64,000 nt of DNA, taken from assembly GCA_030433275.1 (NCBI GenBank), contig JAUILK010000003.1, positions 1 through 64,000 of the forward strand. The letters are read 5' to 3'. Under the pieces are notes generated by a model. The model ran no database searches and was not told the origin of the DNA. It was given only the letters and a program-made list of their open reading frames with translations. Every line of letters starts with the position of its first letter. Position 1 is the first letter of the stretch. This document shows, piece after piece, positions 1 through 8,499 of this stretch. Both the position numbers and the translations under genes were made by a program. The stretch comes from Gammaproteobacteria bacterium (lineage in GTDB: Bacteria; Pseudomonadota; Gammaproteobacteria; Nitrococcales; Nitrococcaceae).

Positions 1-271
1 TCGTGCGTCGACGTTCGACGCTGCGCAGCCCGCGCACCGCCTGGATATCGCTGCGCATGTCTTCGCGCAGCCATCTGCACAGCCACGTGGTCACGTCACA
101 GCAGCGCGGCGACACCGAGACGATCGTCTCGGAGCTAATGGAGGTATTGAAGTACCATAGGTGAGCCCCACTCCCATGGCGGCCCCTGTTTCGTTCCCCC
201 CATGTCTCGGACTGCCGGAACCCGGCGCCGAACACGTCGTTGCCGACCCCTTGGCCCGGACCGTGAACGCT
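1..271. other. Unassigned sequence at window edge
   Basis: I recognise no gene here. Both strands carry only short, broken frames. The minus strand runs on from the degraded IS200-type transposase at 272-450, but nothing in it resembles the C-terminal half of that family. It may be the rest of the decayed element or a gene cut by the window edge. Confidence 0.3.
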
Positions 272-450
272 GTCGGGATTGCGGAGGGCGATTGGATGTG
301 ATCCACCATCGCACAACCCTCGACCGGCTCCACTCCTTGCTGTTCGCACTGCTCCCGGAACCCCCCGTACAATCTCCCGACGCAGACTCTCATACAGCAC
401 CTTCCGGCGGTACTTCGGGACAAACACCACACGGTATTTGCAGCACCATC
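272..450 (-). pseudogene. IS200/IS605-type transposase (TnpA) remnant
   Basis: The minus strand encodes the start of a Y1 (HUH) transposase of the IS200 type. One frame reads CKYRVVFVPKYRRKVLY from about 442, the typical N-terminus. After a run of six G the similarity continues in another frame as FREQCEQQGVEPVEG, followed by MVDHI, which stands where the family has the metal-binding H-x-H of the active site (here H-I-Q, so the second histidine is lost). The frameshift, the lost histidine and the missing C-terminal catalytic tyrosine show a dead remnant. It directly abuts the thiolase tail at 481, so the element or a later deletion probably removed the rest of that gene. Confidence 0.6.
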
Positions 451-480
451 AAATCCTGGGATCAAACACCCCTAGTGTGA

Positions 481-540
481 GTCACGCTGTGCATCGGCGG
501 TGGCCAGGGCATCGCACTGGCGCTGGAGCGCCTGGCGTAA
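481..540 (+). pseudogene. 3' end of a thiolase (acetyl-CoA acetyltransferase) gene
   Basis: The last 19 codons before the TAA at 538-540 read VTLCIGGGQGIALALERLA. This is the conserved C-terminus of thiolases, where the CxGGG cysteine is the second catalytic cysteine. Everything upstream is replaced by the IS200-type remnant. In an intact gene this would be an acetyl-CoA acetyltransferase of the PHA or fatty-acid type. Only the tail survives, so it makes no enzyme. Confidence 0.6.
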
Positions 541-609
541 GCGTGCGGCTTTACCACGCGCAGGCCGGGGATCGACGCGCCGGCCGGCGCCCATCGGGGA
601 GAGCGAGCC

Positions 610-872
610 ATGAAAGCACTCGTCTATCACGGGCCGGGCCAGCGGGTCTGGGAGGACAAACCCCAGCCGGGCGTCGAGCATCCCACGGATGCCGTGGTGC
701 GCATCACCCACACCACCCTCTGCGGCACCGATCTGCACATCCTCAAGGGCGATGTGCCCACCGTCGAGGCCGGGCGCACCCTGGGCCACGAGGGTGTCGG
801 TGTCATCGAGGCGGTCGGCGAGGGGGTGGCCAACCTCCACGCGGGCGATCAGGTGCTCATCTCTTGTGTCAC
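610..872 (+). pseudogene. Zinc-dependent alcohol dehydrogenase, N-terminal fragment
   Basis: Starting at an ATG behind GGGGAGAGCGAGCC, this frame encodes the first 87 or so residues of a medium-chain zinc alcohol dehydrogenase. It has MKALVYHGPGQ, the catalytic zinc motif CGTDLHILKG and GHEGVGVIEAVGEGV. The similarity stops inside the segment that leads to the structural-zinc cysteines (ISCVTS). The sequence then runs directly into a P-type ATPase tail in another frame. The NAD-binding domain is missing, so the product cannot be functional. Confidence 0.75.
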
Positions 873-873
873 C

Positions 874-1235
874 TCGGCACCACCATGGTCGTCGGCACCC
901 TGGGCGTGCTGCACTGGCAACTGGGCGAGCTGCCGCGCGGCCAGGCCTTGACCCTGGCGTTCACCACCTTCGTGCTCTTCCAGCTGTTCAATGCCTTCAA
1001 CGCCCGCTCCGGTACGGGCTCAGCGCTGTCGCGCTACCTGTTCACCAACGTCCGGCTGTGGGGCGCGTTGGCGACGGTGCTGGTGCTACAGGTGATCGCC
1101 GTGCAGTGGCCGCCGGCACAGGCGGTGTTCGGCACCACCGGCCTTGGCGCGGGGCAGTGGGGGCTCGCCGCGGCCGTCGCCGCCTCGGTGCTGGTGCTCG
1201 AGGAGCTGCGCAAACGGGGTTGGCGTTCGTCTTGA
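874..1235 (+). pseudogene. P-type cation ATPase, C-terminal fragment
   Basis: From about 874 to the TGA at 1233-1235 one frame encodes roughly 120 residues of the C-terminal membrane region of a P2-type cation ATPase. It includes FVLFQLFNAFNARSG, characteristic of the last helices of Ca2+/Na+-type pumps. No phosphorylation or ATP-binding domain precedes it. The fragment is joined to the alcohol dehydrogenase head at about 868-876 through a short shared GTCACCTCG/GGCACCACC stretch, which suggests an illegitimate deletion. Confidence 0.65.
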
Positions 1236-1379
1236 GCGTGCGCGCGCGTTCAAGTGGCATGTGCCGACAACACCCGGCGCTCTGGATGGAGGGACGAGGC
1301 CGCGTTTGAACGCGGTGAGGTGGCGGATTTGCCGCAAGCATGGTGAACTGGGCGAGGCGGTATCCCGCGGGAGGTGACC

Positions 1380-1778
1380 ATGACGGCGGCAAGCATGCGT
1401 GCGATGGTGCTGCGGACGGCCGGCGCGCGGCTCGATCTGTGCGAGCTGCCACGCCCGGATCCGGCGGCTTGGGCAGGTGCGGTTGCAAGTACTTTAGTGC
1501 CGGCCGCTTTGGCCGCCGTACGCCCCGGCGGAGTCGTAGTCTGCGGCGGCATTCACATGAGCGACATCCCGGTCTTCGCCTATCGGCTCCTGTGGGAGGA
1601 GCGGGTGCTGCGCTCGGTCGCCAATCTCACCCGCAAAGACGGCCATGACTGCCTGGCCCGCGCCTCAAAGGCCGGCATACGCACCTACACCCAGCACTAT
1701 CGGCTCGAGCAGGCCAACGAGGCGCTCGCTGATTTGCGCGCCGGGCGGGTCTCGGGTGCCGCCGTCCTGATACCCTGA
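1380..1778 (+). pseudogene. Zinc alcohol dehydrogenase with large internal deletion
   Basis: An ATG at 1380 behind GGGAGG opens a frame of 132 residues. Its start (MRAMVLRTAGARLDLCELP) and its end (AVRPGGVVVCGGIHMSDIP to VSGAAVLIP) both belong to the propanol-preferring zinc alcohol dehydrogenase family. Members are usually about 330-340 residues, so some 200 residues are missing, including the zinc ligands and the start of the Rossmann fold. The frame is open but the protein cannot be a working dehydrogenase. Confidence 0.7.
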
Positions 1779-1792
1779 GCCCGAGTCAACGT

Positions 1793-1809
1793 GGCGGCTT
1801 CTCGCCGCC
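1793..1809 (+). terminator. Small GC hairpin after the alcohol dehydrogenase remnant
   Basis: GGCGGC and GCCGCC form a 6-bp stem with a 5-nt loop 15 bases past the stop at 1778. There is no clear T-tract, so this is only a possible terminator separating the remnant from norB. Confidence 0.3.
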
Positions 1810-1889
1810 GCATCGACAATTCAATTCTGCCGGCCGGCCTAAGCAAGAAGGCGCAACAAGAGTTTAAAAATTAAAGGAAAGCCCATCCC

Positions 1890-4160
1890 ATGAATTTGTC
1901 GGAGAAACTGCCGCCCCAGGATCGCGTCACGAAGGTCTTGGTTATCGCTCTCTTGCTCACGACGGTATTCTCGTGGGCTGCGATGATTTGGATGTCGTTC
2001 CTCACCTACGAAGGGGCGCCGCCGCTGCCGGAGCGGATTGTCTCTGAAAGCGGGGAGACGGTGATCACCCGCGCCGATATTACCGCCGGCAAGGCAGGCT
2101 TTCAGAAAGCCGATTTAATGGACTACGGTAGCCTCTACGGCATGGGCGCCTATTTCGGCGAAGACTATACTGCCGCGGCGCTCGTCGCCCTCGCCAAGGG
2201 TACCGAATCGGCGCTCGCGCGGGCACGCTACGGCCGCGATTTCGGGGCCCTCGATGCGCCGCAGCGTTTGGCGGTCAGCGCCGATATGCGTGCCATGCTC
2301 GCCGGCATCGATCTGACCGGCCAGCCGGTGGTCGTACCCGACAGCGTCGCCGCGGCGATTGCGCAATACCGCGAGAAGTTCGCAATCGAGATCCGCCGCA
2401 AGGCCGAGCGCGTCGGCTATACGCGCGCCTACAGCCTGGATGAGGCGCAGGCGCGTCGGGTCGCCGAGTTTATCGTTCATGCGGCGCTCACCACCGTCGC
2501 CCACCGGCCGGGCAAGGATTATTCCTGGACGGCGAACTGGCCGCCGGAGCCGTTGGTCGATAACGGGCCGACCGATGCCTCGGTGACCTGGACGGTGATC
2601 TCGCTCGGCGGGATGATCCTCGGCATCGGCGTCGTGCTGGTCATTTTCCGCGTATATATCGAGCGCCGCGATCCGGAAGAAAGCTATGCCAATATTCTCG
2701 GTGACTTCCAGGCGCTTACGCCGAGCCAGCAGGCGCTGGGTAAGTTTTTCGTCTTCGTCGCCCTTTTGCTGCTGATCCAGGTCGCCGCCGGAGCGATTCT
2801 GGGACACTACTACGCCGAGCGAGAGGGCTTCTACGGCATCCCGATTCTCGACTGGCTGCCATTCAACTGGGTGCGCAATGTCCATGTCCAGACCCCCATC
2901 GTCTGGATCGGGCTCGCCTGGATCGCGGCGGCTTTGTTCCTCGCCCCACGCATCGGCGGCCGGGAGCCCAGCGGACAAAAAAGTCTCGTCAATTTCCTGT
3001 TCGTCGCCGTGCTCGCGATCGTCGTCGGCACGGTGGTCGGCAATTACGCCGGCATCATGGGCTGGATGAGCGAAGGCAGCTGGTTCTGGTTCGGCAACCA
3101 GGGTCTCGAATACCTCCAGCTCGGGCGCTTCTGGCAGATTCTGTTCTTCGTCGGCCTTGTACTCTGGAGTCTGGTGCTGCTGCGCACGATGCTGCCGACA
3201 CTCATCCGACTGCTCGATGTTCGCAGCCTGTTCACGGCGTTTCGCATGGAGCATCTGCTCTGGTATAGCTCGGCCGGGATCGCCTTTATTTACGCCTTCG
3301 GCATGATTCCGCTGACAGGGATCGAGCCGTCGTTCACGATCAACGATTTCTGGCGCTGGTGGGTAGTCCACTTGTGGGTGGAGTGGTCCTTCGAGCTGTT
3401 TTCGGCGGCGGTCGTCGGTTACTTTTTGATGGCGATCGGCCTCGTCTCGCGCCAGCTCGCCGAGCGCGCGATCCTATTCGAGTGGATCCTGATCCTCGGC
3501 AGCGGCATTCTCGGCACCGGTCATCACATGTTCTGGGCCGGCGAGCCGGCGACCTGGCTGTCGGTGGGCAGCGTCTTCTCCTTCCTCGAGGTGCTGCCGC
3601 TGTTCCTGCTGCTGCTCGATGCCGTCGATCAGCGCGAGGGCGTCAGTGCCCGGGCCCAATTCCCTTATCGACTGGCCTTTCTGTTCATCCTCGGTTCGGT
3701 GATCTGGAACTTCGTCGGTGCCGGCGTATTCGGTGGCATCATCAACGCGCCGTTGATCAATTACTACCAGCATGCGACGTTCCTGACGATGAACCACAGT
3801 CATACAGCAATGTTCGGCGCATTCGGCCTGCTGGCTATCGGGCTGATCTATCTGTGCCTGCGCTACATGGTCGGCGATCGTGTCGCCTGGAGCGACCGCC
3901 TCGGCGTCTGGGCATTCTGGCTCTATAACATCGGCCTGGTGATGTGGATCTTCATGACCTTCCTGCCCGTAGGTTTTCCGCAGCTCGAAGTCGTCTTCAA
4001 CGAGGGTTATGCCGCGGCGCGCAGCCTCGAATTCTACGACTCCACCGAGATCTGGCAATGGCTGCGCACGCCCGGTGATATCGTATTCGCCGCCGGGGCG
4101 CTGCTCATGGCCTGGGATTTCCTCGTGAAGCTTCGGAGCATCCGTGTCCAAGCCAAGTAG
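1890..4160 (+). CDS. norB: Quinol-dependent nitric oxide reductase (qNor)
   Basis: This inner-membrane enzyme reduces two NO to N2O with electrons from quinol. The 756 residues match the length of the single-subunit qNor type. An N-terminal membrane helix (about 15-38) is followed by a roughly 190-residue periplasmic domain, then a twelve-helix heme-copper-oxidase fold. The metal ligands are visible: HLWVEWSFE (about 493, FeB histidine and glutamate), GTGHHMFW (about 545, FeB histidines) and NHSHTAMFG (about 634, heme ligands). The ATG at 1890 follows AAAGGA at a rather long spacing of 11. No norC partner, NorR gene or clear NO-regulator site is seen nearby, so it probably serves NO detoxification rather than full denitrification. 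Confidence 0.95.
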   Translation: MNLSEKLPPQDRVTKVLVIALLLTTVFSWAAMIWMSFLTYEGAPPLPERIVSESGETVITRADITAGKAGFQKADLMDYGSLYGMGAYFGEDYTAAALVALAKGTESALARARYGRDFGALDAPQRLAVSADMRAMLAGIDLTGQPVVVPDSVAAAIAQYREKFAIEIRRKAERVGYTRAYSLDEAQARRVAEFIVHAALTTVAHRPGKDYSWTANWPPEPLVDNGPTDASVTWTVISLGGMILGIGVVLVIFRVYIERRDPEESYANILGDFQALTPSQQALGKFFVFVALLLLIQVAAGAILGHYYAEREGFYGIPILDWLPFNWVRNVHVQTPIVWIGLAWIAAALFLAPRIGGREPSGQKSLVNFLFVAVLAIVVGTVVGNYAGIMGWMSEGSWFWFGNQGLEYLQLGRFWQILFFVGLVLWSLVLLRTMLPTLIRLLDVRSLFTAFRMEHLLWYSSAGIAFIYAFGMIPLTGIEPSFTINDFWRWWVVHLWVEWSFELFSAAVVGYFLMAIGLVSRQLAERAILFEWILILGSGILGTGHHMFWAGEPATWLSVGSVFSFLEVLPLFLLLLDAVDQREGVSARAQFPYRLAFLFILGSVIWNFVGAGVFGGIINAPLINYYQHATFLTMNHSHTAMFGAFGLLAIGLIYLCLRYMVGDRVAWSDRLGVWAFWLYNIGLVMWIFMTFLPVGFPQLEVVFNEGYAAARSLEFYDSTEIWQWLRTPGDIVFAAGALLMAWDFLVKLRSIRVQAK

Positions 4161-4544
4161 AGGCTTCGTCGACCGCTACCCCCGGTGATCGCGAGGCGCC
4201 CGCCGCCCCAGTACGGTGGTGCGCCCGGTTACTGGTCGCCCGAGACGCTGCTCACCGCCGCCGTCGCGGACTGCTTCGTTCTCACTTTCCGCAGCGTAGC
4301 GCAAGCATCCAAGCTGGAGTGGGAGAGCGTGAGCTGCGCTGTCGAGGGCACCCTCGAACGGGTGGATCGCATCCCGTGGTTCACGCATTTCGAGATCAAC
4401 GCCGAGCTGCGGATTGGCGATCCGGACAACCGAGGCAAGGCCGAACGCTGCCTTGAAAAGGCGGAGCGCGCCTGTTTGATCACTGCTTCCCTGAAGGCCG
4501 AGACAACGCTCCACTTTCAGGTCGAGGTCACCGACTCCGCGTGA
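4161..4544 (+). pseudogene. OsmC-family protein, N-terminally truncated
   Basis: The frame matches the OsmC/Ohr-type peroxidase-like family: PPPQYGGAPGYWSPETLLTA, then ADCFVLTF with the first conserved cysteine, and KAERACLITASLKAE with the second. About 25 N-terminal residues expected before the proline-rich start are missing. The only in-frame starts are weak (GTG at 4185), just 25 bases after the norB stop and in the same frame. It may be expressed as a shortened protein from norB read-through, but a truncated pseudogene is likelier. Its 3' end overlaps the convergent ATPase subunit A gene by 28 bases. Confidence 0.6.
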
Positions 4545-6394
4545 CAGATGTCGGCATCGAGCTCGACTCCCGCAGTCCGTGCCAGAGCCTCGATCTCCTT
4601 TGCGTAGCGCCGGTATTCGCTCGAGTCGAGGGCCGCATAGTTGAGATTTTTCATCGCCGTGGCGAGCCGGGTGAAATACTCACGCACCGCCTCCTTGTCG
4701 TCGAACCCGTAACTCGCGGCGACTAGGCGGTAGACCAGCGCCAGGCTGCGGCGCTGGCGCTGCGGCGAGCTGCTGGCATCCACCGCGTCGAAGGCGTCCT
4801 GCTGCAGGTAGACGAGATCGAGGAACGACGCCTTGTGATAGGTGATGTAGTCCTCGGTGGTGATGCCCTCGTCGCCGGTGACCTGCATCATCTGGTTGAC
4901 GTCCTCGCCGTCGTGGAGCAAATGCAGCAGCTCGCCGATACGCGCCGGCCATTCGCGCCCGAGCTGGGCGGCGATGTATTCGCCGAGCTCGCCGCGGTAG
5001 CGCGACCAGGAGAGCAGCGGATCCACCGCCGGATAGAAGCGCTTGTAGGCGCGCTCGGCGGACAGCCCCAAAAACGCCTTGACCGTGCTTAGCGTCGCCT
5101 GAGTGACCGGTTCCTCGAAGTTGCCGCCGGAGGGCGAGACGGTGCCGATCATCGTGAGGCTGCCGCTGTTGCCGGCGTTGTTGCGGATCACCCCAGCGCG
5201 CTCGTAGACGCTGCGGATCGCCGAGTCGAGATACGCCGGGTAGGCCTCCTCGCCGGGGATCTCCTCCATGCGCCCGGAGGTCTCGCGCATCGCCTGGGCC
5301 CAGCGCGAGGTGGAATCGGCGATCAGCAGCACGTCGAGGCCCATCTGGCGGTAGTACTCGCCGATGGTGATGCCGGTGTAGATGGAGGCCTCGCGGGCGG
5401 CCACCGGCATCGACGAGGTGTTGCAGATGATCACGGTGCGGTCCATCAGCGAGCCGCCGGTGGTGGGGTCGGTAAGCCGCGGGAACTCGGTGATGGTCTC
5501 CACCACCTCGCCGGCGCGCTCGCCGCAGGCGACGATGATGACGATGTCCACCGTGGAGTAACGCGCGATCAGGTTCTGCAGCACGGTCTTGCCGGCGCCG
5601 AACGGGCCGGGGATGCAGGCGGTGCCGCCGATGGCGATGGGAAAGAACGTGTCGATCACCCGAATGGTGGTGGCCATGGGGCGCTGCGGGTAGAGCCGTT
5701 CGCTGGCGTGGCTCTCGAGCAGCCGCCGCGGCAGCGGGGTGCGCACCGGCCAGCGCTGCGCCAGGGTGATCGAGCGCTCGCCGCCCTGGGCATCGAGCAG
5801 CCGGGCGACCGGCACATCGATGCCGAAGCTGCCTTCCTGGATCCAGTTGACCTCGTGCTCGCCCCGGGCGTCGAAGGGCACCATGATGCGGTGGGTGAAG
5901 CGCCCCTCCTGCACGGTGCCCAAGGTATCGCCGGCCCGCACCCGCTCGCCCATGCGCACCGCCGGTGCGAACGACCACTGGGTGGTGGCCTCCAGCGCCG
6001 CCAGATGTCGACCCCGGGGCAGAAAGAATCCCGACTCCGCGGCGAGCGCCTCCAGCGGGTTCTGCAGGCCGTCGTAGATCCCGCCGAGCAGGCCTGGGCC
6101 GAGGGTCACCGAGAGCATCTCGCCGGTCTGCTCCACAGCATCGCCGATGGCGATACCGCCGGTGTCCTCGAACACCTGGACGTCGGCGCGGCGCCCGCGC
6201 ACGCGCAGCACCTCGCCCTTCAACCGCACCGCGCGGCCAGCGGCGACGCCGCCGGTGGGCTCGATGTAGACGACCTCGTTTTTCATTAGCCCCGCCGAGC
6301 GCTCCGTGGCCTCGATGATGACGATATCGTCCTGCACGCTGACCACGCTGCAATCGCGCGCGGCGTCATGACGGGCGGCGGAATCCATGTCCAT
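4517..6394 (-). CDS. ntpA: V-type ATPase catalytic subunit A
   Basis: This is the catalytic nucleotide-binding subunit of the V1/A1 head, 625 residues. It carries the P-loop GPFGAGKTVLQN, the catalytic glutamate region ACGERAGEVVETITEFP, and ADSTSRWAQAMRE with PSGGNFEEPVT. I chose the ATG at 6394 because AGGGAG lies 4 bases upstream and the frame before it runs through a palindromic repeat that does not look coding. The gene lies last in the operon, separated from the C-like gene by that repeat. In the usual order A comes directly before B. Confidence 0.95.
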   Translation of the reverse strand: MDMDSAARHDAARDCSVVSVQDDIVIIEATERSAGLMKNEVVYIEPTGGVAAGRAVRLKGEVLRVRGRRADVQVFEDTGGIAIGDAVEQTGEMLSVTLGPGLLGGIYDGLQNPLEALAAESGFFLPRGRHLAALEATTQWSFAPAVRMGERVRAGDTLGTVQEGRFTHRIMVPFDARGEHEVNWIQEGSFGIDVPVARLLDAQGGERSITLAQRWPVRTPLPRRLLESHASERLYPQRPMATTIRVIDTFFPIAIGGTACIPGPFGAGKTVLQNLIARYSTVDIVIIVACGERAGEVVETITEFPRLTDPTTGGSLMDRTVIICNTSSMPVAAREASIYTGITIGEYYRQMGLDVLLIADSTSRWAQAMRETSGRMEEIPGEEAYPAYLDSAIRSVYERAGVIRNNAGNSGSLTMIGTVSPSGGNFEEPVTQATLSTVKAFLGLSAERAYKRFYPAVDPLLSWSRYRGELGEYIAAQLGREWPARIGELLHLLHDGEDVNQMMQVTGDEGITTEDYITYHKASFLDLVYLQQDAFDAVDASSSPQRQRRSLALVYRLVAASYGFDDKEAVREYFTRLATAMKNLNYAALDSSEYRRYAKEIEALARTAGVELDADICHAESVTST

Positions 6395-6410
6395 CAACTC
6401 CCTGAACGAA

Positions 6411-6664
6411 GTGAAAAGCCTGCCTGATGAGGAGCGAGGCCCAGCCGCATCGAGCTCCAGGTGCGGAGGTGCTTCGAGCGCCGTGGGCAGGCGGTGGGGT
6501 AGGCTCGCCCGGGAGACGCTGTGAATACATCCGTGTACGCTCGGATGCCGCCATCCCTGGCGGCATACGCTCCCGGGCGAGTGTACCCCACCGCCTTCGG
6601 CAACCATTGGTGTCTCAACATCCTCGCCACGGCTGGGCCTCGTTCATCATCAGAAAAGCTTTTG
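6411..6664. repeat. Long imperfect palindrome between ATPase genes
   Basis: The two halves are reverse complements over about 250 bp. The outer arms 6413-6446 and 6631-6664 agree in about 28 of 34 positions. The inner arms around 6491-6515 and 6570-6595 (ggcggtggggta / taccccaccgcc) and the centre 6548-6565 (gccgcc-atccct-ggcggc) pair almost perfectly. As RNA it would fold into one very long hairpin between the C-like and A genes. It resembles dispersed intergenic palindromes of halophilic gammaproteobacteria, but no second copy is in this window. Confidence 0.7.
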
Positions 6665-7333
6665 GTAGCGGCCGAGGCCCTGCTCGATGCCGGCCTGCAG
6701 GCGCCGTCCGGCGGCCTCGGCGTTGTAGCGCCGCCAGGCGGCGACGAGCCGCCACTGCAGCAGGTAGCGCGCCACCTCGCGAAAATCGAAGTGCCCGTAG
6801 CGCCGTGCCCGTGCGAGCACGCGCCAACGCTCGCCGAGCAGCAGCCGCTCGAGCTCGCGGGGCCGGTTTCCTTGCAGATGACCATGCGCCTCGGTGAGCC
6901 ACGGGAAAACGGCGCCGACTCCCAGCAGCGGCTCGCTCCAATGGGCGCCCATGTGCGCGAGCCGCGGCCCGAAGCCCCAGCGTGCCCCCGCTGCCGGGGC
7001 GGGCTCGCCGCGCGCGCGCCGGCGCAGCGCCGCGACCACGGTGTGCATCTCCAGCGGCACCGCAACGAGATCGAGAACACCATGCGCGACGAGCTGCGGC
7101 TCGGCCGCGCGGAACCGCCGGAGATAGGTATCCGTAGGCAGCGCCTTGCCCAGATGGCGCCAGTCGAGCAGCCTCTCCAGCGCCGCCAGCGTGTCGCGAT
7201 GCGCCGCACGCAGATTGCCGAGGCGGCGCTCCAGGCGGATCGCCGAGATCGGCAACGCCTCGCGGCCGAGGGGCGTGGCCGGCAGCGCCGGCAGGCTGGT
7301 GCGCAGAGCGACATACTGGTGGCGGGCGGCCAT
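6650..7333 (-). CDS. V-type ATPase C-like subunit (DUF2764-type position)
   Basis: A 227-residue, arginine- and leucine-rich, mostly helical protein between subunits E and A. In seven-gene bacterial V-ATPase operons such as the chlamydial one, this slot holds the DUF2764 protein, thought to replace subunit C as the link between rotor and membrane. I see no sharp motif, so the assignment rests on position, length and helical content. The 3' end overlaps the right arm of the palindrome by about 15 bases. The start at 7333 lies 2 bases after the subunit E stop, so the two are translationally coupled. Confidence 0.65.
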   Translation of the reverse strand: MAARHQYVALRTSLPALPATPLGREALPISAIRLERRLGNLRAAHRDTLAALERLLDWRHLGKALPTDTYLRRFRAAEPQLVAHGVLDLVAVPLEMHTVVAALRRRARGEPAPAAGARWGFGPRLAHMGAHWSEPLLGVGAVFPWLTEAHGHLQGNRPRELERLLLGERWRVLARARRYGHFDFREVARYLLQWRLVAAWRRYNAEAAGRRLQAGIEQGLGRYQKLF

Positions 7334-7335
7334 GG

Positions 7336-8028
7336 CTATTTCACGATGCCTTCGAGCATGGCCCGAAAGCGCGGCTGCAGATGTTCGAGCAGCAGTTCGG
7401 CCACGGCCGAGTCGGTGATGTCGATCTCCATGTCGTGCTCGTGAAGGCGCACCCGCAGGCCGCTGCCGTGCTCGCCCACCGAAAAGCGTACGCCCTCGCG
7501 CAGCAGCTCCCGAGCCTGGGCGACGACGAAATGCGACAGCGTCCCCTCCCGCAGCTCCTCGGGGCGGCGTCGCAGCTCCTCGAGGCCGAGCACATCCCGC
7601 GGCAGCACGACCTCCACGTCGTCCTCGGCGGCGAACGGCGTATCCCGGCGCGTGCGCGCGGCAAGCTCGAGGATGAGGCGTTGCAACAGCTCCTCCTGGG
7701 AGAGCGTCTCCGCCACCAGCCAGCGCAGATGCCCGCGAAAGCGATGGGTGAGCGTCGCCTGCATCTCCAGCACGGTGTCCCGGGCGGCGACGCGCAGCGC
7801 CTCACGCGCCGAGGACTGCAGCCGCTCGGCCTCCTCGCGCGCCTCGCGGCGGATGGCCTCGGCGTCCCGCTCGGCTTGCTCGATCATCCAGCTCGCGCGG
7901 CTTTCGGCATCGGCGACGATGCGCCGCGCCTGCTCCCGGCCCTGCTCGACGCCCTCGTCGCGCAGGCGTTCGATCAGCGCCTCGACGCCGGAGGACACCG
8001 CCTCGCCGGCGGCCTGTTGCTCGCTCAT
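7336..8028 (-). CDS. ntpE: V-type ATPase subunit E (peripheral stalk)
   Basis: A 230-residue stator protein. Residues about 10-110 form a long charged coiled coil (IEQAERDAEAIRREAREEAE), followed by a small globular C-terminal domain with VEVVLPRDVLGLEELRRRP. This is the layout of V-ATPase subunit E. No separate subunit G or F gene is seen in the operon. It starts 21 bases downstream of the subunit K stop. Confidence 0.85.
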   Translation of the reverse strand: MSEQQAAGEAVSSGVEALIERLRDEGVEQGREQARRIVADAESRASWMIEQAERDAEAIRREAREEAERLQSSAREALRVAARDTVLEMQATLTHRFRGHLRWLVAETLSQEELLQRLILELAARTRRDTPFAAEDDVEVVLPRDVLGLEELRRRPEELREGTLSHFVVAQARELLREGVRFSVGEHGSGLRVRLHEHDMEIDITDSAVAELLLEHLQPRFRAMLEGIVK

Positions 8029-8049
8029 CGCGCTACCTCCAGGGATCGT

Positions 8050-8499
8050 TCATTGAAGAGGGATGTCGCCGCCGATCACCAGGGCGAAGATGAAGGCGAA
8101 CACGCCGAAGCCCTCGACGATGGCCGCCGGCGCAATGGACAGCCCGAAGATTTCCGGCTTGCTCTTCGCGCTGTTGATCGCCGAGGCGCAGCAGCTGCCC
8201 TGATACACCGCACTCAGCAGCAGCGCCACGCCGGCGAGAATACCGACGGCGAACAGCCCCGGCGCGGTGTCGACGGTGACCGGGCGCTGCAGCGAGAACA
8301 TCACGACGATGCCGTAGATGCTCTGCGAGGAGGGCATCGCCGAGAGTCCGATGAAACGCCCGTGCCCGGATTCGGTCTCGAGCAGTGCGCCGATGGCCGC
8401 CTGGCCGGCGATGGCACAGCCGATGACACTGCCGATGGCACCGAGCGCCATCGGCCCGTACAACCCGGCCCAGCCCAGGGCGACGATCAGTTGCTCCAC
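8050..8499 (-). CDS. ntpK: V-type ATPase proteolipid subunit K
   Basis: The 149-residue membrane rotor subunit has four transmembrane helices in two related hairpins. The ion-carrying glutamate is in APAAIVEGFGVFAF near the C-terminus. Glutamines at the positions that help bind Na+ in the Enterococcus ring are also present (PSSQSIYG and AVYQGSC), so Na+ coupling is plausible. I chose the GTG at 8499, overlapping the subunit I stop by 13 bases, because it gives the normal N-terminus (VEQLIVALGWAGLYGPM). Confidence 0.9.
   Translation of the reverse strand: MEQLIVALGWAGLYGPMALGAIGSVIGCAIAGQAAIGALLETESGHGRFIGLSAMPSSQSIYGIVVMFSLQRPVTVDTAPGLFAVGILAGVALLLSAVYQGSCCASAINSAKSKPEIFGLSIAPAAIVEGFGVFAFIFALVIGGDIPLQ

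Noticed and set aside
279-1235. A 318-codon frame spanning the graveyard at the window start
   Set aside because: Only its last third is meaningful (P-type ATPase tail). The rest reads other fragments out of frame, so it is a chance fusion.
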